From positions 62,001 through 126,000 of the forward strand of contig NBIV01000185.1 of assembly GCA_003194525.1 (NCBI GenBank): 64,000 nucleotides of DNA, in the 5' to 3' direction. Below the pieces are notes generated by a model that was given only the letters and a program-made list of their open reading frames with translations, had not been told where the DNA came from and searched no databases. The translations under genes were made by a program, and so were the position numbers. Below, piece by piece: positions 10,118 through 19,531 of this stretch. Each line of letters begins with the position of its first letter. The stretch's first letter is position 1. Source of the DNA: Gracilariopsis chorda. Lineage: Eukaryota > Rhodophyta > Florideophyceae > Gracilariales > Gracilariaceae.

Positions 10118-10551
10118 TTGAGAATGAGACTACAAACAGACTTTGCGTCATCTGAATCATACGCTCTCGGACTGAGTTTCGAATTGAGGCGCATACAGGT
10201 TTCAACAAGCTTAACCAAGTCTGGGAGGTTGCTTAATGCCATTTTGTCAAGATCCTCAACGGATAACGAGAACATTCTTTCTATTTCACGTGGATCATCC
10301 GCGGGTTCAGTACTGTTGCCTCCGCTTGCAAGCATATTTTCTCGCCAACCAAGAACAATAGCCAGAAGTTTGTACACACTTCTTGGCACAGCAGAAACTT
10401 GACTACGAACATGATTTGGAGCGGTGGAGACAATGTTCTTCAAGGCACTGTGATTTGCAGTACAAAGCGTGTCGATGGAGACTGATTGAAGGTTGCTGTA
10501 TGTGAGCGGCACAATCTGTCTTTCAGGATGAATGTCATCTGATTCGGACAT
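10063..10551 (-). CDS. ORF1 of the YR element
   Basis: The longest open frame begins inside repeat A1, but the first ATG after the repeat is at 10551 (MSESDDIHPERQ), giving 162 codons. No known domain is recognised. It is the first ORF downstream of A1 and overlaps ORF2, which suggests one Gag-like product split over two frames or two structural proteins. Confidence 0.55.
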   Translation of the reverse strand: MSESDDIHPERQIVPLTYSNLQSVSIDTLCTANHSALKNIVSTAPNHVRSQVSAVPRSVYKLLAIVLGWRENMLASGGNSTEPADDPREIERMFSLSVEDLDKMALSNLPDLVKLVETCMRLNSKLSPRAYDSDDAKSVCSLILKWQLGQLVQLSNEETWLR

Positions 10552-10575
10552 GTTGAGGCAGTTAAAGCAAACCAA

Positions 10576-11003
10576 CTTAAACCAGAGAGAAAACCAAAAC
10601 CGTGGTTTTGAACGTAGGAAAGAAAAGAACCACGGCAATGAAACAACACCAAGAGCACGAAGACTGTTCTGAACGACGTTTTGTTTTGTGTTTCGAGATG
10701 AAGGACTCGTTTGTACCGAAATGCAGCATCTCTTATACGGAAACAAATTTGTTCTGATCTGTCCTTTTGTCCGTTTCAGAATTGGGTGTCACATTCAACC
10801 CACTTAGTCTCGTTTGAAACGACTCTTTCGAGAATTCAAATCAGATCACTGTCACCTACGCAATTCTCAAACTTGATTTCTGTCTCACCACCACCAATGC
10901 ACAATTCACCAAATTCAGCGTGCGCACTCTGTAACATACTATCCATCAATTACAATGCGTCTCGCTACCACCCGCTCCAATAAAATATCATCACAATTAG
11001 GCC
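10576..11003 (-). repeat. A1 terminal repeat of the YR element
   Basis: 428 bp, near-identical to A2 (5325-5752). It is the 5' end of the element on the minus strand and borders the element A gag segment ending CNNLTNGA. Confidence 0.92.
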
Positions 11004-11585
11004 AGCCCCGTTTGTCAGATTATTACATAACGACACCAAGTCTTCAAAGTCTGTTAAGTGCTCTTTCATGTCATTTGCATCCTTTAGCTTGATATCCATT
11101 ATTTTAAAATGGGCAGCGACCTTTTCGTTCGTCGGAACGAACTCGCGAATTATTTCTTGCCTCAATTCTTGAATCGTTGTGGGCTTCTGGTTTTCCCGTT
11201 GTAGACGAAGTATCCAAGAGGCTGCGCGGTCTTGCAAATGACACTCGGCTAAAGCAACCATCGTCTCTTCGGATTAGTTGTACAATGTTCCATATTTCTC
11301 TATGGAGTAGAAACAGCTTCTAAGTCGCTCTAAATTTCGATCTGCAACACATCCCTTGAATACAGGGATCGGAGGAGATTTGAATGCATTTGTACCAACG
11401 TGGACTTGATTACCCGCACTATTTTGCCTTTCGTTTAGACGTTTCTGTAAAGCTTTAATCACGTTGGTGTGTGGCTGCACTGTCGATTGCAGTGAAGCAA
11501 ACTGTTCTCGAAACTGTGAAGCGTTGACGGGTTCAACTTCGTTGTCGTTGTCGACGTTTCTTCGGCTGCGCGTACCAGAACTCAT
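11004..11585 (-). pseudogene. N-terminal gag of element A
   Basis: ATG at 11583-11585 opens a frame that stops at 11274 and resumes in the same frame (ETMVALAECHLQDRAASWIL, then IREFVPTNEKVAAHFKI and NDMKEHLTDFEDLVSLCNN). These are the hallmark blocks of the retrotransposon Gag domain: the AxxxLxxxAxxW helix and a later FxxL(v) segment. One in-frame TAA breaks it. It is cut at 11003 by the YR element and continues at 5091. Confidence 0.8.
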
Positions 11586-11606
11586 TCTTTTGAAAACGTT
11601 CCTGAA

Positions 11607-11624
11607 CTCGTGCGATTGCTACCA
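11607..11624 (-). promoter_or_regulatory. Probable primer-binding site of element A
   Basis: Minus strand TGGTAGCAATCGCACGAG, 22 bp before the gag start. The first eight bases match the complement of the initiator-Met tRNA 3' end, the usual primer of Ty3/gypsy elements. The LTR expected just beyond it (above 11625) is absent; element C sequence begins there. Confidence 0.5.
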
Positions 11625-13640
11625 AATCCCCGGAACCTCCTTTTGCCCTCGTTATCACCCCCGCAGGGGAATGCAGCATCGACTCCGGCTGTTGCCGCAG
11701 TGCCCCAGGCACCCCGGCCCGCTCCCGCTGTCGCGGCTTCAAACCCCTGTGGAACGGGCGATAACACCCCCCATGGGACTTCCCTGGAATCCCAGGTCGG
11801 CGCTCTGTGGACCACCCATGACACCCTTGTAGGGGAACTAAAATCCCTCCAAGAGGTGGTCTTGGCAACCCCCGTAAAGGAGGTTGCCGAGGAACTCCGT
11901 ATTTTACGGTCTGACGTCAACTCCGTGTTGGAGAGTTTGGGACAACCCGCCACCTTCATCGAAGGAGTTGAAGCCCGATTTGATCGGATTGGTGCCGGCC
12001 TGGAGACCCTGGAGCAGTTCGTCCTCATGGACAAACCATCCCCGGATGATCCAGTAAACGAGGCATCGCACTACGACCAGCTTGCTGGGAAGAAGAAACG
12101 CCGTCATCGACGGAAACACCACCGAAAATATTCGGACTCCGATTCTTCGACATCGTCAGACGCATCCCGAGACCATTCGGTTAGCTCGAGCTCCTCGGAC
12201 TCCGACTCGGAGGACGAGAAGCGAGGCTACTCCTCCCGCTCGAAGCGGTCATCGGCCACTGAAGGTGTGGTCCGAACCCGCCAGAAGGGGAGAAGACACC
12301 CCGGTCTCCAGGAATTGAAACCGACGAACCCGGATTACCGGAAGCTTTTATCATACCGGTACTACCGGCTCGAAGATTCGTCACTTGGACGTACGCCCCG
12401 TGGTACGGGAAAGGTGCGAGAATGCATTAAGCGAATGCAGCTCTCGCTCCGAAACCAGTATTTTACTGGAGAGGACCCAGTCCTAGTACTGGATTTCCTA
12501 TCCCGCTTTGTAGCGGAGGCCGATATCCTCGGTATGAATGAGGGACAAGCCTATTTGGCTTTACGGTATTTCTTACGGGGAGTGGCAGAGGACCAATACA
12601 ACTCTGTCAGAGGATCTTCTCGTGCCTCCGAGGGAGGGGTTACTTGCTGGCCGGAGGCTGTGCAGTATCTTCTGCGCTCCTACGCCACCAACACCGCTAT
12701 TCAGCAGGCTATCCTCGCTTTGCGAGATACACGCCAGCGTGCTGGAGAGACCGAGACCGATTACTCGGTGCGCCTTAACAAGGCTTTCCACAGATGTGGT
12801 AACCTATACCCGGCTGGGGAGCGCAGTACCATGTTCATCGATGGTCTTGACCCGGCAATCCGGAGTTTAGTTATGCGTTATTGGGAGGACAAGCGGAGGA
12901 TCACCTATCTTGAGCTGGTCCAACACGCCCGAGCGGAAGGGGATGCACTTCGTGCAAGAGCTCCGAACAATCGTTCTAAATCCGCCAAGGCGTTGTTGCT
13001 AGAAAGCGAAGCTTCCTCACTCCCGCTCACTGCGGATGGGAACCCTGGACAGGGATTTGATACCGTGCATTTAGTGCAGGGGGATGGTGTGTCGATACCC
13101 ACCAGTGATTTGCCGTCATCGACGGAGATGACCCGTGATACGGGAACAGAAGATCCCGTTCTATACGGTGGTAACGGTCAGGTCCAACCCCAACGACTCC
13201 CGTTTTCAAACGGTCAATCCCGTTATCAACGGCCTGGATGGACTGACACCCGCCCTGCGGTTCGCTTCTCCGATACTCGGAATAATAATCCGCGTGTCGC
13301 GGTATTGGCTCTCATTTGCCACCTGTGCTATGCCCATGGCCATACCTCACCTCATTGTATTTGTTCACTGAAGGATATGGCCAAGGTAGTGGCAAATTAT
13401 GAGGCCCTCACTCCAGAGGAGAAACGTTCCGTCCCGACAGCTTCCTACCTCCGTGCTAAAACGGACTTTTCCCACGCCCTACCACAGACCCCGCGTGCGC
13501 GGCAAGCTTCATACACCCCGATTCGGGAGATCACGCAACCATCCGTTGCAACCCCCGCTTATGCGGATAGAAACCCCCGTCAACGGGATGAAGCACTCGT
13601 TGTCGAGGAAACCAACCCACCGCCGAAGGCGGGAAACTAA
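11610..13640 (+). pseudogene. Gag of element C, 5'-truncated
   Basis: The frame is open for about 676 codons, but the first ATG is roughly 140 codons in, so the true start is lost. In order: a Pro/Ala-rich N-terminal part, a helical stretch (EELRILRSDVNSVLESLG), a Ser/Asp-rich acidic and RS-like block at 12130-12250, the retrotransposon Gag domain (RNQYFTGEDPVLVLDFLSRF through LRSYATNTAIQQAILALRD), and a CCHC zinc knuckle CHLCYAHGHTSPHC near 13314-13360 with canonical CX2CX4HX4C spacing. Gag packages RNA in virus-like particles. The stop at 13638 is followed by a different frame for protease. Confidence 0.85.
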
Positions 13641-13657
13641 CTGAGGGAGTCTCCCCT

Positions 13658-14515
13658 TTGGGAGAGGCGTCCTCAAAAACGAGGCTGTTGGCGCCCGAGG
13701 CGTCCTCGCCTCGCTCCCCGGTGAAAGTCCTCTCGAGGAAAGACACCACTGACGCGGACTCTGCGCACCTCGGTGTGTTGCGTCGCCCGTGGATACGGAG
13801 TAAAAATCCCCGGATTCCCGGTAGAGTCTTGGTCTTGGCCAAGCGCAATTATAAGGTCTATGCCGACCTTGGCCTTGATCCCCAGTTTATGGTGAGGTTT
13901 CTCACCGTTCTGGATACAGGTGCAGGCCCCAACTTTGTTGTGGAATCATTGTTACCCCCGCTTGTGCGGTCTTGTGTCCGCTCTGACGCGGTCCCCGACA
14001 TTTCGGATGCGAACAACAATCCGTTACAAACGGTGGGCACAGTGGACCTCGTCGTGAGACTTGGTACCTCTGTGGTGAAGTTAGACTTCATCGTTTGCCG
14101 TTCATTGGCAGCACCAGTCATACTGGGATGTGATTACTGCGACATATTTGTCGACGCAATCAGGCCCCGCCTCAGGCGTGTAGAACTTGACGACGGATCG
14201 TCGGTTCCGATTGTTCGCTGCCCGCTAAAGTGGTCCTCTCGGAAACAAGTTCCGCTCCCTGCTGCGCAGGAACCACCGCCCGCGTCCCGCGAGTCCACCA
14301 AGCTCCGCGTCGCTGCCTCGGTTTCTATACCGGCTGAATCCCAAGTCCGGGTGCAGGCAAATTCCCGTCAACACGGTCTTCGGGTTATACAACCCCTCGC
14401 CTCGTTGTACGAGAAATCCCAGTTGGCGCTGGCTAATGTAATTGTCTCCATTTCCCCGGATGTTCCTTTCCGGATATTGGTTGCCAACCTTGGCAAACAC
14501 CCCAGTATCTGGTAA
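13658..14515 (+). CDS. Protease of element C
   Basis: About 285 codons in a separate frame just after gag. The active-site loop FLTVLDTGAGPNFV carries the catalytic Asp, and VILGCDYCDIFVDAIRP is the conserved second block. A downstream segment (PAESQVRVQANSRQHGLRVI) is the linker usually found between gypsy protease and RT. Homologous segments are in element E (36434-36721) and G (44705-45220). It may be expressed by frameshift from gag, which is inference. Confidence 0.82.
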   Translation: MGEASSKTRLLAPEASSPRSPVKVLSRKDTTDADSAHLGVLRRPWIRSKNPRIPGRVLVLAKRNYKVYADLGLDPQFMVRFLTVLDTGAGPNFVVESLLPPLVRSCVRSDAVPDISDANNNPLQTVGTVDLVVRLGTSVVKLDFIVCRSLAAPVILGCDYCDIFVDAIRPRLRRVELDDGSSVPIVRCPLKWSSRKQVPLPAAQEPPPASRESTKLRVAASVSIPAESQVRVQANSRQHGLRVIQPLASLYEKSQLALANVIVSISPDVPFRILVANLGKHPSIW

Positions 14516-14550
14516 AACACCAAGTAATTGGGAGTGTAACCCCCCATCCT

Positions 14551-16884
14551 ATGGGAATGCTGCCAACGAAGATGACAGCCGCCGATGTACTCGGAGTTAC
14601 CACCTCTTCTGAGGAGTTCACCCCGCCGTCCGAAGACGTCAAGTCTAAGGAGGGGGAGGAAACCGCTACTTCAGCGTCGAACATACCGAGTAACTCGGAA
14701 TTGCGAACCACACCTCTTCCACAGGACAATGCTCCATCGAGCAACGACCGGATTGATCCGGAAAAGGCACTTGAAGCGCTGGACTTCAGCCACGTGCCAG
14801 AGTCGCACCGCGACAAACTCCGTACCATGTTACGGGAATTCACCACAATGTGGGATGGCTCGCTTGGCGAGATTAACCCAACGGAACACCGGATCGATTT
14901 AATCCCCGGTGCGCGACCGGTTGCACAACCCCCTTACAGGGCAGGTCCGGAAGCTCGGGAAGAGGAGCAGTCCCAAGTGGACAAGATGCTCCGCGCAGGT
15001 GTGATTGAGCCCGCTCAATCACCCTGGGCATCCCCAGTTGTACTGGCTTTAAAGGCCGACGGAACCTGGAGGTTCTGTGTCCACTACTGCCGGCTCAATG
15101 CCGTGACCGTTAGGGACACGTACCCTATCCCTCGTATGGACGAGTGCATTGACTCCCTTGGAGACGCCACCGTGTTCACGGCCCTTGATGCCAATTGGAG
15201 ATATTGGCAAGTACCTGTCAGACAGGAGGATCGCGACAAAACCCCATTCACCTGCCACGCAGGAACGTACCGCTTCAAGCGGATGCCATTTGGGTTAACC
15301 AACGCCCCTGCTACCTTTCAGCGTGCAGTAGATATTCTACTCAACCGCTTTAAGTGGCGGAGTTGTCTGGTCTACCTTGATGATATTATCATCTTCTCCA
15401 ACTCGTTGGACGACCATCTCACTCACGTCCGAGACGTGCTGACCGTACTCCGCGATGCGGGAATTACCCTGAAGTTGAGGAAATGCGAGTTCTTCACAGA
15501 TACTGTGAAGTATCTGGGTCGAATTATCCGTCCTGGGCGGTTAGCGATCGAGAAAGCTCGAGTCAAATCCCTCGTTGAGGCGAAAGAGCCCCGTACTCAA
15601 ACGGAACTGCGCTCCTTTTTTGGGCTGGTCAACGTCTATCGACGGTTTATCCCGAACTTTTCGCATACCGCGGCGCCCCTAAACGCGTTGTTGCGAAAGG
15701 GGAACCCCCCAAAACTGGGAACATTTACGCCCGAGCAATCGGAAGCTTTTAACTCCTTGAAGGAGGCTGTCACATCAGCACCAATCCTACATCTCCCAAA
15801 ACTTGGGTTGCCATACTCCGTAGATACGGACTCGAGCGACTACCAAGTCCGGTGTGCTCTTTTTCAAACCACCCCCGAGGGGGAACGACATGCAATTGGT
15901 TATTGGTCGCGCTCGCTCAATGTTCATGAGCGGAACTACTCCGTATCGGAGAAAGAGTGCCTCGCCGTCGTCTGGGCGATGACCACTCTGCGCCCCTACC
16001 TTATGGGAATTCACTTCACCGTGTACACGGATCATTCCTCATTGAGGTGGTTGATGAATATTTCCGACCCGTCGGGACGCCTCATGCGCTGGAGACTCCG
16101 CCTCGCAGAATGTGACTTTCAAGTCATTTATAAAAAGGGCGCGCAGAACACCCATGCCGACGCCTTGTCGCGGTTACCCACAAGTGGGGAAGCACTCCCA
16201 ACGGAGGATGATGAAGTCCCATGTTTCATGGCCATAGACCCGGATGATCCGGAATGTGCCGTCGAGGCTGGGCCAGAAAACTGGGACGAGGATGCTGACT
16301 TTGACGAACTACTTGCATCGCGAGATGAATCTGAGAACCCGTTACCGGGAAACTTTGTACCGGTATCACCGGAAGAAATGATCCGAGAACAATTCGGTGA
16401 CCCATTCTGTACGAGGATTCTTGCCCGTCTTAACGGTGGTGAAGATCTCCCTTTCGGGGTAAACGACAAAGGCTACCTCGTAAGAAAGGTCGAAGCCCGC
16501 CCACAGATTTTGGTACCTCATTCCCTGCAGTAGCGGGTGTTACATCTATCACACTACGCCCCCATTGGAGGTCACCCAGGTGGGAGGAAACTCTACCTAA
16601 CCCTGCGAAGGGATTTCTATTGGCCCGCAATGGCGGTGGATTGCTACGCAACTGTGCGGTTTTGTAGCGAATGCGCGAAGAATCGCGTCAAACTCCGCAA
16701 AAATGCGAAGAAGATGAAACTATTCCCCGCAAGGGCGCCACTCGAGTTTATTGCAATTGGTCTTCTCGGACCACTACTCACCATGAAACGTGGAAACAAG
16801 TTTCTACTTGTCATTACCGACCGCTTTTCTAAGCTGTTACGGACGGTCCCTCTTCGGAGGATAACCGCTCTCACGGTGGCCTAG
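14551..16884 (+). pseudogene. RT / RNase H / integrase N-terminus of element C, with TAG at 16531
   Basis: RT blocks: AGVIEPAQSPWASPVVL, WRFCVHYCRLN, FTALDANWRYWQVPV (first Asp kept; Trp-Arg where Ser-Gly is usual), MPFGLTNAPATFQ and LVYLDDIIIFSN with both Asp. RNase H: SVDTDSSDYQ, SEKECLAVVWA, VYTDHSSLRWL and THADALSRL. Frame 1 is broken by TAG at 16531-16533 and continues with the HHCC domain (HLSHYAPIGGHPGG, then DCYATVRFCSEC). The next block reads FIAIGLLGPL, where the first integrase Asp is Gly (codon at 16759). A second TAG is at 16882. Both stops could be single C-to-T changes from CAG. RT/RNase H itself looks intact. Confidence 0.88.
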
Positions 16885-18504
16885 GCTCTGGTGACGCACT
16901 GGATTTTCGTCTACGGTCCCCCTGTGGTGGTGCTCTCCGATAACGGGAAACAGTTCGTGAGCAAGTTCTTCCAGGATGTTTGTCACATCCTGGATGTCAA
17001 GAACTTGTTCACGACTACCTACTACCCCCAGTGTAATGTGCAAGTTGAACGCTTTAACCGGACGTTACTGGCGGCGTTACGTTCCTACTTCGCAGACCAC
17101 CCAAAGAACTGGGACATGTACGCTGATGCGGTAACCTACGCGTACAATACGCAGGTACACCGGACTACCGGAGTTTCGTCATTCAAGTTGGTTCTACATA
17201 GAACACCCCCGCCTGTGGCGCTGGAACCCCAAGCTACCTTGGACAATTTCCCATCAGTGGGTATCTACCGGCAGCAATGGAAGAAATGGCTTTCCAAGCT
17301 GGTCCCCGCTGCGCGGAAGTCTATGGCACGGGCCCAAGCCGCTTACAAGCGGGATTTTGATGCTCGCTTGCGAGGGAAACCGTCCCCGATTCGGGCGAAT
17401 AACTACATCTTCATAAGGAAGGAGTACTACAACCCGGAACGGGAAAAGCGCCATAAACTCTCGCCTGTGGCGGATGGACCATTCAAGTTCATCTATGTGA
17501 ACACCGACACTGTCGTGGTAGAGATGGGCGACACGCACGAACGGATCTCCCGTGATCGTGTTGTCCTTGCCCCTCCTTCCTCGTCAGAGGTAGTCCTGGA
17601 TCCAGGCAACCCCGTTTCTACGGACTCTGCTCCACCGGAACCATCCGGGAGTACTAGGCCTACGGTACTACCACACCCCAGCCACGGACTCTCAGACCTA
17701 CCGACCCTGTCGGACTCACCGGCTCAGCCGGGTAATTCGGGCCTCTCAGCGCCCGCCCCTACCACGTCTGCCCCACTGGCGCGCGTTTATACCCGCCAGG
17801 CGGGGAATGTTATCCCTTATCCCGCCGCTCCGTCTAAGGAGGGGGAGGAGAACACTCGTTTTCGAGGAACGATATCCCCGTCGCAACGGGAAACACACCG
17901 TAAAATACGGAACACTGACCGTGGAGCACGGAGTATGTCACGCGACACTAATCCCCCGTTCTCGGGCAGTTCTGTGCAACAGGAACCAGACACGCAGGCC
18001 CCGCAAAAGTGGCAAATACACCGTTTTTCACGGGAAAACGAGAAGCCTCCCTCCAATACCGCAGCAGCGGAAATGCAATCGCCCGATCCATCCCCGGAGG
18101 CATCGCCACAAACGCGGGAAATATACCGTGCCACACGGGAAGTTGAAGCGCAACTACCGCACACCCCTCTTAGGGAAGGATCCCCGCTAAGCCGCCATTG
18201 GCGGAAGCCCACGCGGAGAAGAGGCGTCCAGACACGCCAGCCTCACAGGGAAATACCCACACCCCTCTTGGGGAAAAAGGCAGCAAAGCCGCAGTCGAAG
18301 CTTCAGGCCCTGGCGTGCAAGCGCCGGAAACGCCTCCCGTCGTCGACGGAATCGAAGGCCCCGCTCCGGGGAATAATTTGCGCCGACCCCCGCATCGCTG
18401 CGGCGAAGAACCGAGGAACTCGGGAAAAACGCGCGCCATCGCACGCTCGACACCGGTCGTACCGGGCGCTGCTCCTCCTCATGGAGATGGTGCACCGCGC
18501 TTAG
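16885..18504 (+). pseudogene. Integrase core and C-terminal extension of element C
   Basis: In frame with the preceding segment after TAG. VLSDNGKQFVSKFFQDVC holds the second catalytic Asp, and YYPQCNVQVERFNRTL the Glu, with the Gly-Gln-x-Glu motif partly changed. LSPVADGPFKFI is a GPY/F-like module near 17460. Beyond about 17570 it is Pro/Ser-rich low-complexity sequence with dense short palindromes, so this part is probably a spacer. The chromodomain lies in another frame (18198-19274), so one indel or a frameshift separates them. With the first Asp lost (see 16759) the enzyme should be inactive. Confidence 0.8.
16956..17013 (+). other. Long stem-loop inside the integrase coding region
   Basis: Arms CGTGAGCAAGTTCTT (16956-16970) and AAGAACTTGTTCACG (16999-17013) pair with one mismatch (G opposite T, a G-U wobble in RNA). 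The inner arms CCAGGATGT (16971-16979) and ACATCCTGG (16985-16993) pair perfectly around a 5-nt loop, with a 5-nt bulge on the 3' side. The homologous part of element E does not keep this pairing. Confidence 0.7.
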
Positions 18505-19274
18505 CGGCAATTCCCCTGAAAAGGGTGTCATCGGCACCTGCCCTGCACCCCCCAAAGGGGAATTTTGACCAAAATACCGGTGTACCGGAGTTAGCCCCAG
18601 GCAACCCGTCAGTAACCTGGGACACCACGGCGTCGCCGGAACGTATGGTGCAGAGCGCTCGTGCACCTGGCAGGGAGGCCGAACGCTTACCAATCACCGT
18701 GTCGCACGGGACCCCGCAGGGGATGTCGCAAACGCCGTTCTCGCATACGCGGCAAGAACCCCGCAAGCTCGTGGTTCGCGAAGAAGACCGCACTCGCGGA
18801 GTTCAAGTCCCCCGCCGGTTGGCGGTTCGCCCGGCCTACCGTGAAGACGGGAACAACGACACCCCTCTGGGGAACGACTTGCCGGTGGAAACCGTGACCC
18901 CACACACCCTCTTGAGGGATATTTTCCCGCATGAGCAGCGCCCACTAGGACAGCGCACGGCAACGCCGGAGACATCGCTGACAACCCGGATAGGGGGTAA
19001 TATACCGCGCAGCGGACAACCCTCGCAAGGGAATACAACCACCACCCGGCACGGCCGGCACGTTTACGAACGAGAGTTCGTAGTAGACCGACTTGTCGGA
19101 CACACCTGGGACCAGGATGGTATTCTACAACACTGCGTCCGCTGGTACAGGTATGACCCCAGTGGGGATACGTGGGAGCCAATCGAACACCTCCCACGGT
19201 CGCAGGTCGTGCGATACCACCGTCAAAAGGGAACTGCAGCTCCAGCCACGCTGGTAAATGCCCAAGTTGGGTAA
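18198..19274 (+). pseudogene. Chromodomain-bearing C-terminus of element C
   Basis: An open frame without ATG, in a frame different from integrase. The first 290 codons are Pro/Arg/Gly-rich low complexity. The end has YEREFVVDRLVGH, HCVRWYRYDP and GDTWEPIEHLPRSQVV, the typical chromodomain aromatic cage and WEP motif (about 19060-19230). In chromoviruses this domain follows the integrase and reads histone marks. The frame change from the integrase probably reflects an indel in the spacer, since the two belong to one polyprotein in relatives. Confidence 0.8.
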
Positions 19275-19531
19275 CGTTGCCGCGCGAACGGAGGGCGATA
19301 GGAAAGGATAACAAGGCAAGGTCCGTCGAAGACGGGGAACTCAAACGAAAATCACCGTTCAAAACGGGAAAGTTTATTCAAGGGAGCAGCTAGCTCCCCA
19401 CAACACTATACTACAATAGCCGGCTATGCCAGGAAAGAAGAACCGGAGACGGCGTACGCGTTTTTATCACCCATTTTCGTCTGGGAACCCTCCGCGTCCG
19501 CGGTCGTTTTCCCGTCTTAGGGGGGGGGATA
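19275..19531 (+). other. 3' untranslated region and polypurine tract of element C
   Basis: Noncoding after the chromodomain. The tract AGGGGGGGGGATA at 19519-19531 directly precedes the LTR start TG at 19532, as required for plus-strand priming. Confidence 0.8.

Larger units (their letters stand above)
5092..11003 (-). mobile_element. PAT/Ngaro-like YR retrotransposon with complete split direct repeats
   Basis: On the minus strand the order is A1 (11003-10576), ORF1, ORF2, RT, RNase H, tyrosine recombinase, B1 (5940-5753), A2 (5752-5325), a 45-bp spacer, B2 (5279-5092). A copies are 428 bp and B copies 188 bp, each pair nearly identical. This A1-ORFs-B1-A2-B2 arrangement is diagnostic of the PAT/Ngaro branch of the DIRS order. 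These elements integrate as circular DNA through a tyrosine recombinase, not a DDE integrase, and make no target duplication. None is visible at the borders. The host is gag of element A. Confidence 0.92.
1..11624 (-). mobile_element. Element A: decayed Ty3/gypsy chromovirus, gag split by a YR retrotransposon
   Basis: Read on the minus strand, the order is gag (11585 to 11004, then 5091 to 4667), protease (4666-4118), RT/RNase H (4117-2375), integrase (about 2400-1620), GPY/F-like segment and chromodomain (1607-1195), then a candidate 3' LTR. This is the canonical chromovirus order. It is dead: there are several stops and frameshifts, and the RT and protease motifs are altered. The YR element at 5092-11003 sits in gag between the sequence ending CNNLTNGA and the sequence beginning YFFNSLPKAYKGNF. 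No 5' LTR is present; element C abuts it just beyond the primer-binding site. Confidence 0.85.

Noticed and set aside
16531-16884. Alternative genetic code with TAG read as Gln
   Set aside because: Other elements here use all three stops as lesions, and element H ends with TGA in a normal frame; two point mutations explain the case.
18187-19362. Long minus-strand ORFs (168 and 222 codons) in element C
   Set aside because: They are opposite low-complexity GC-rich coding sequence with chromodomain on the plus strand and have no motifs.
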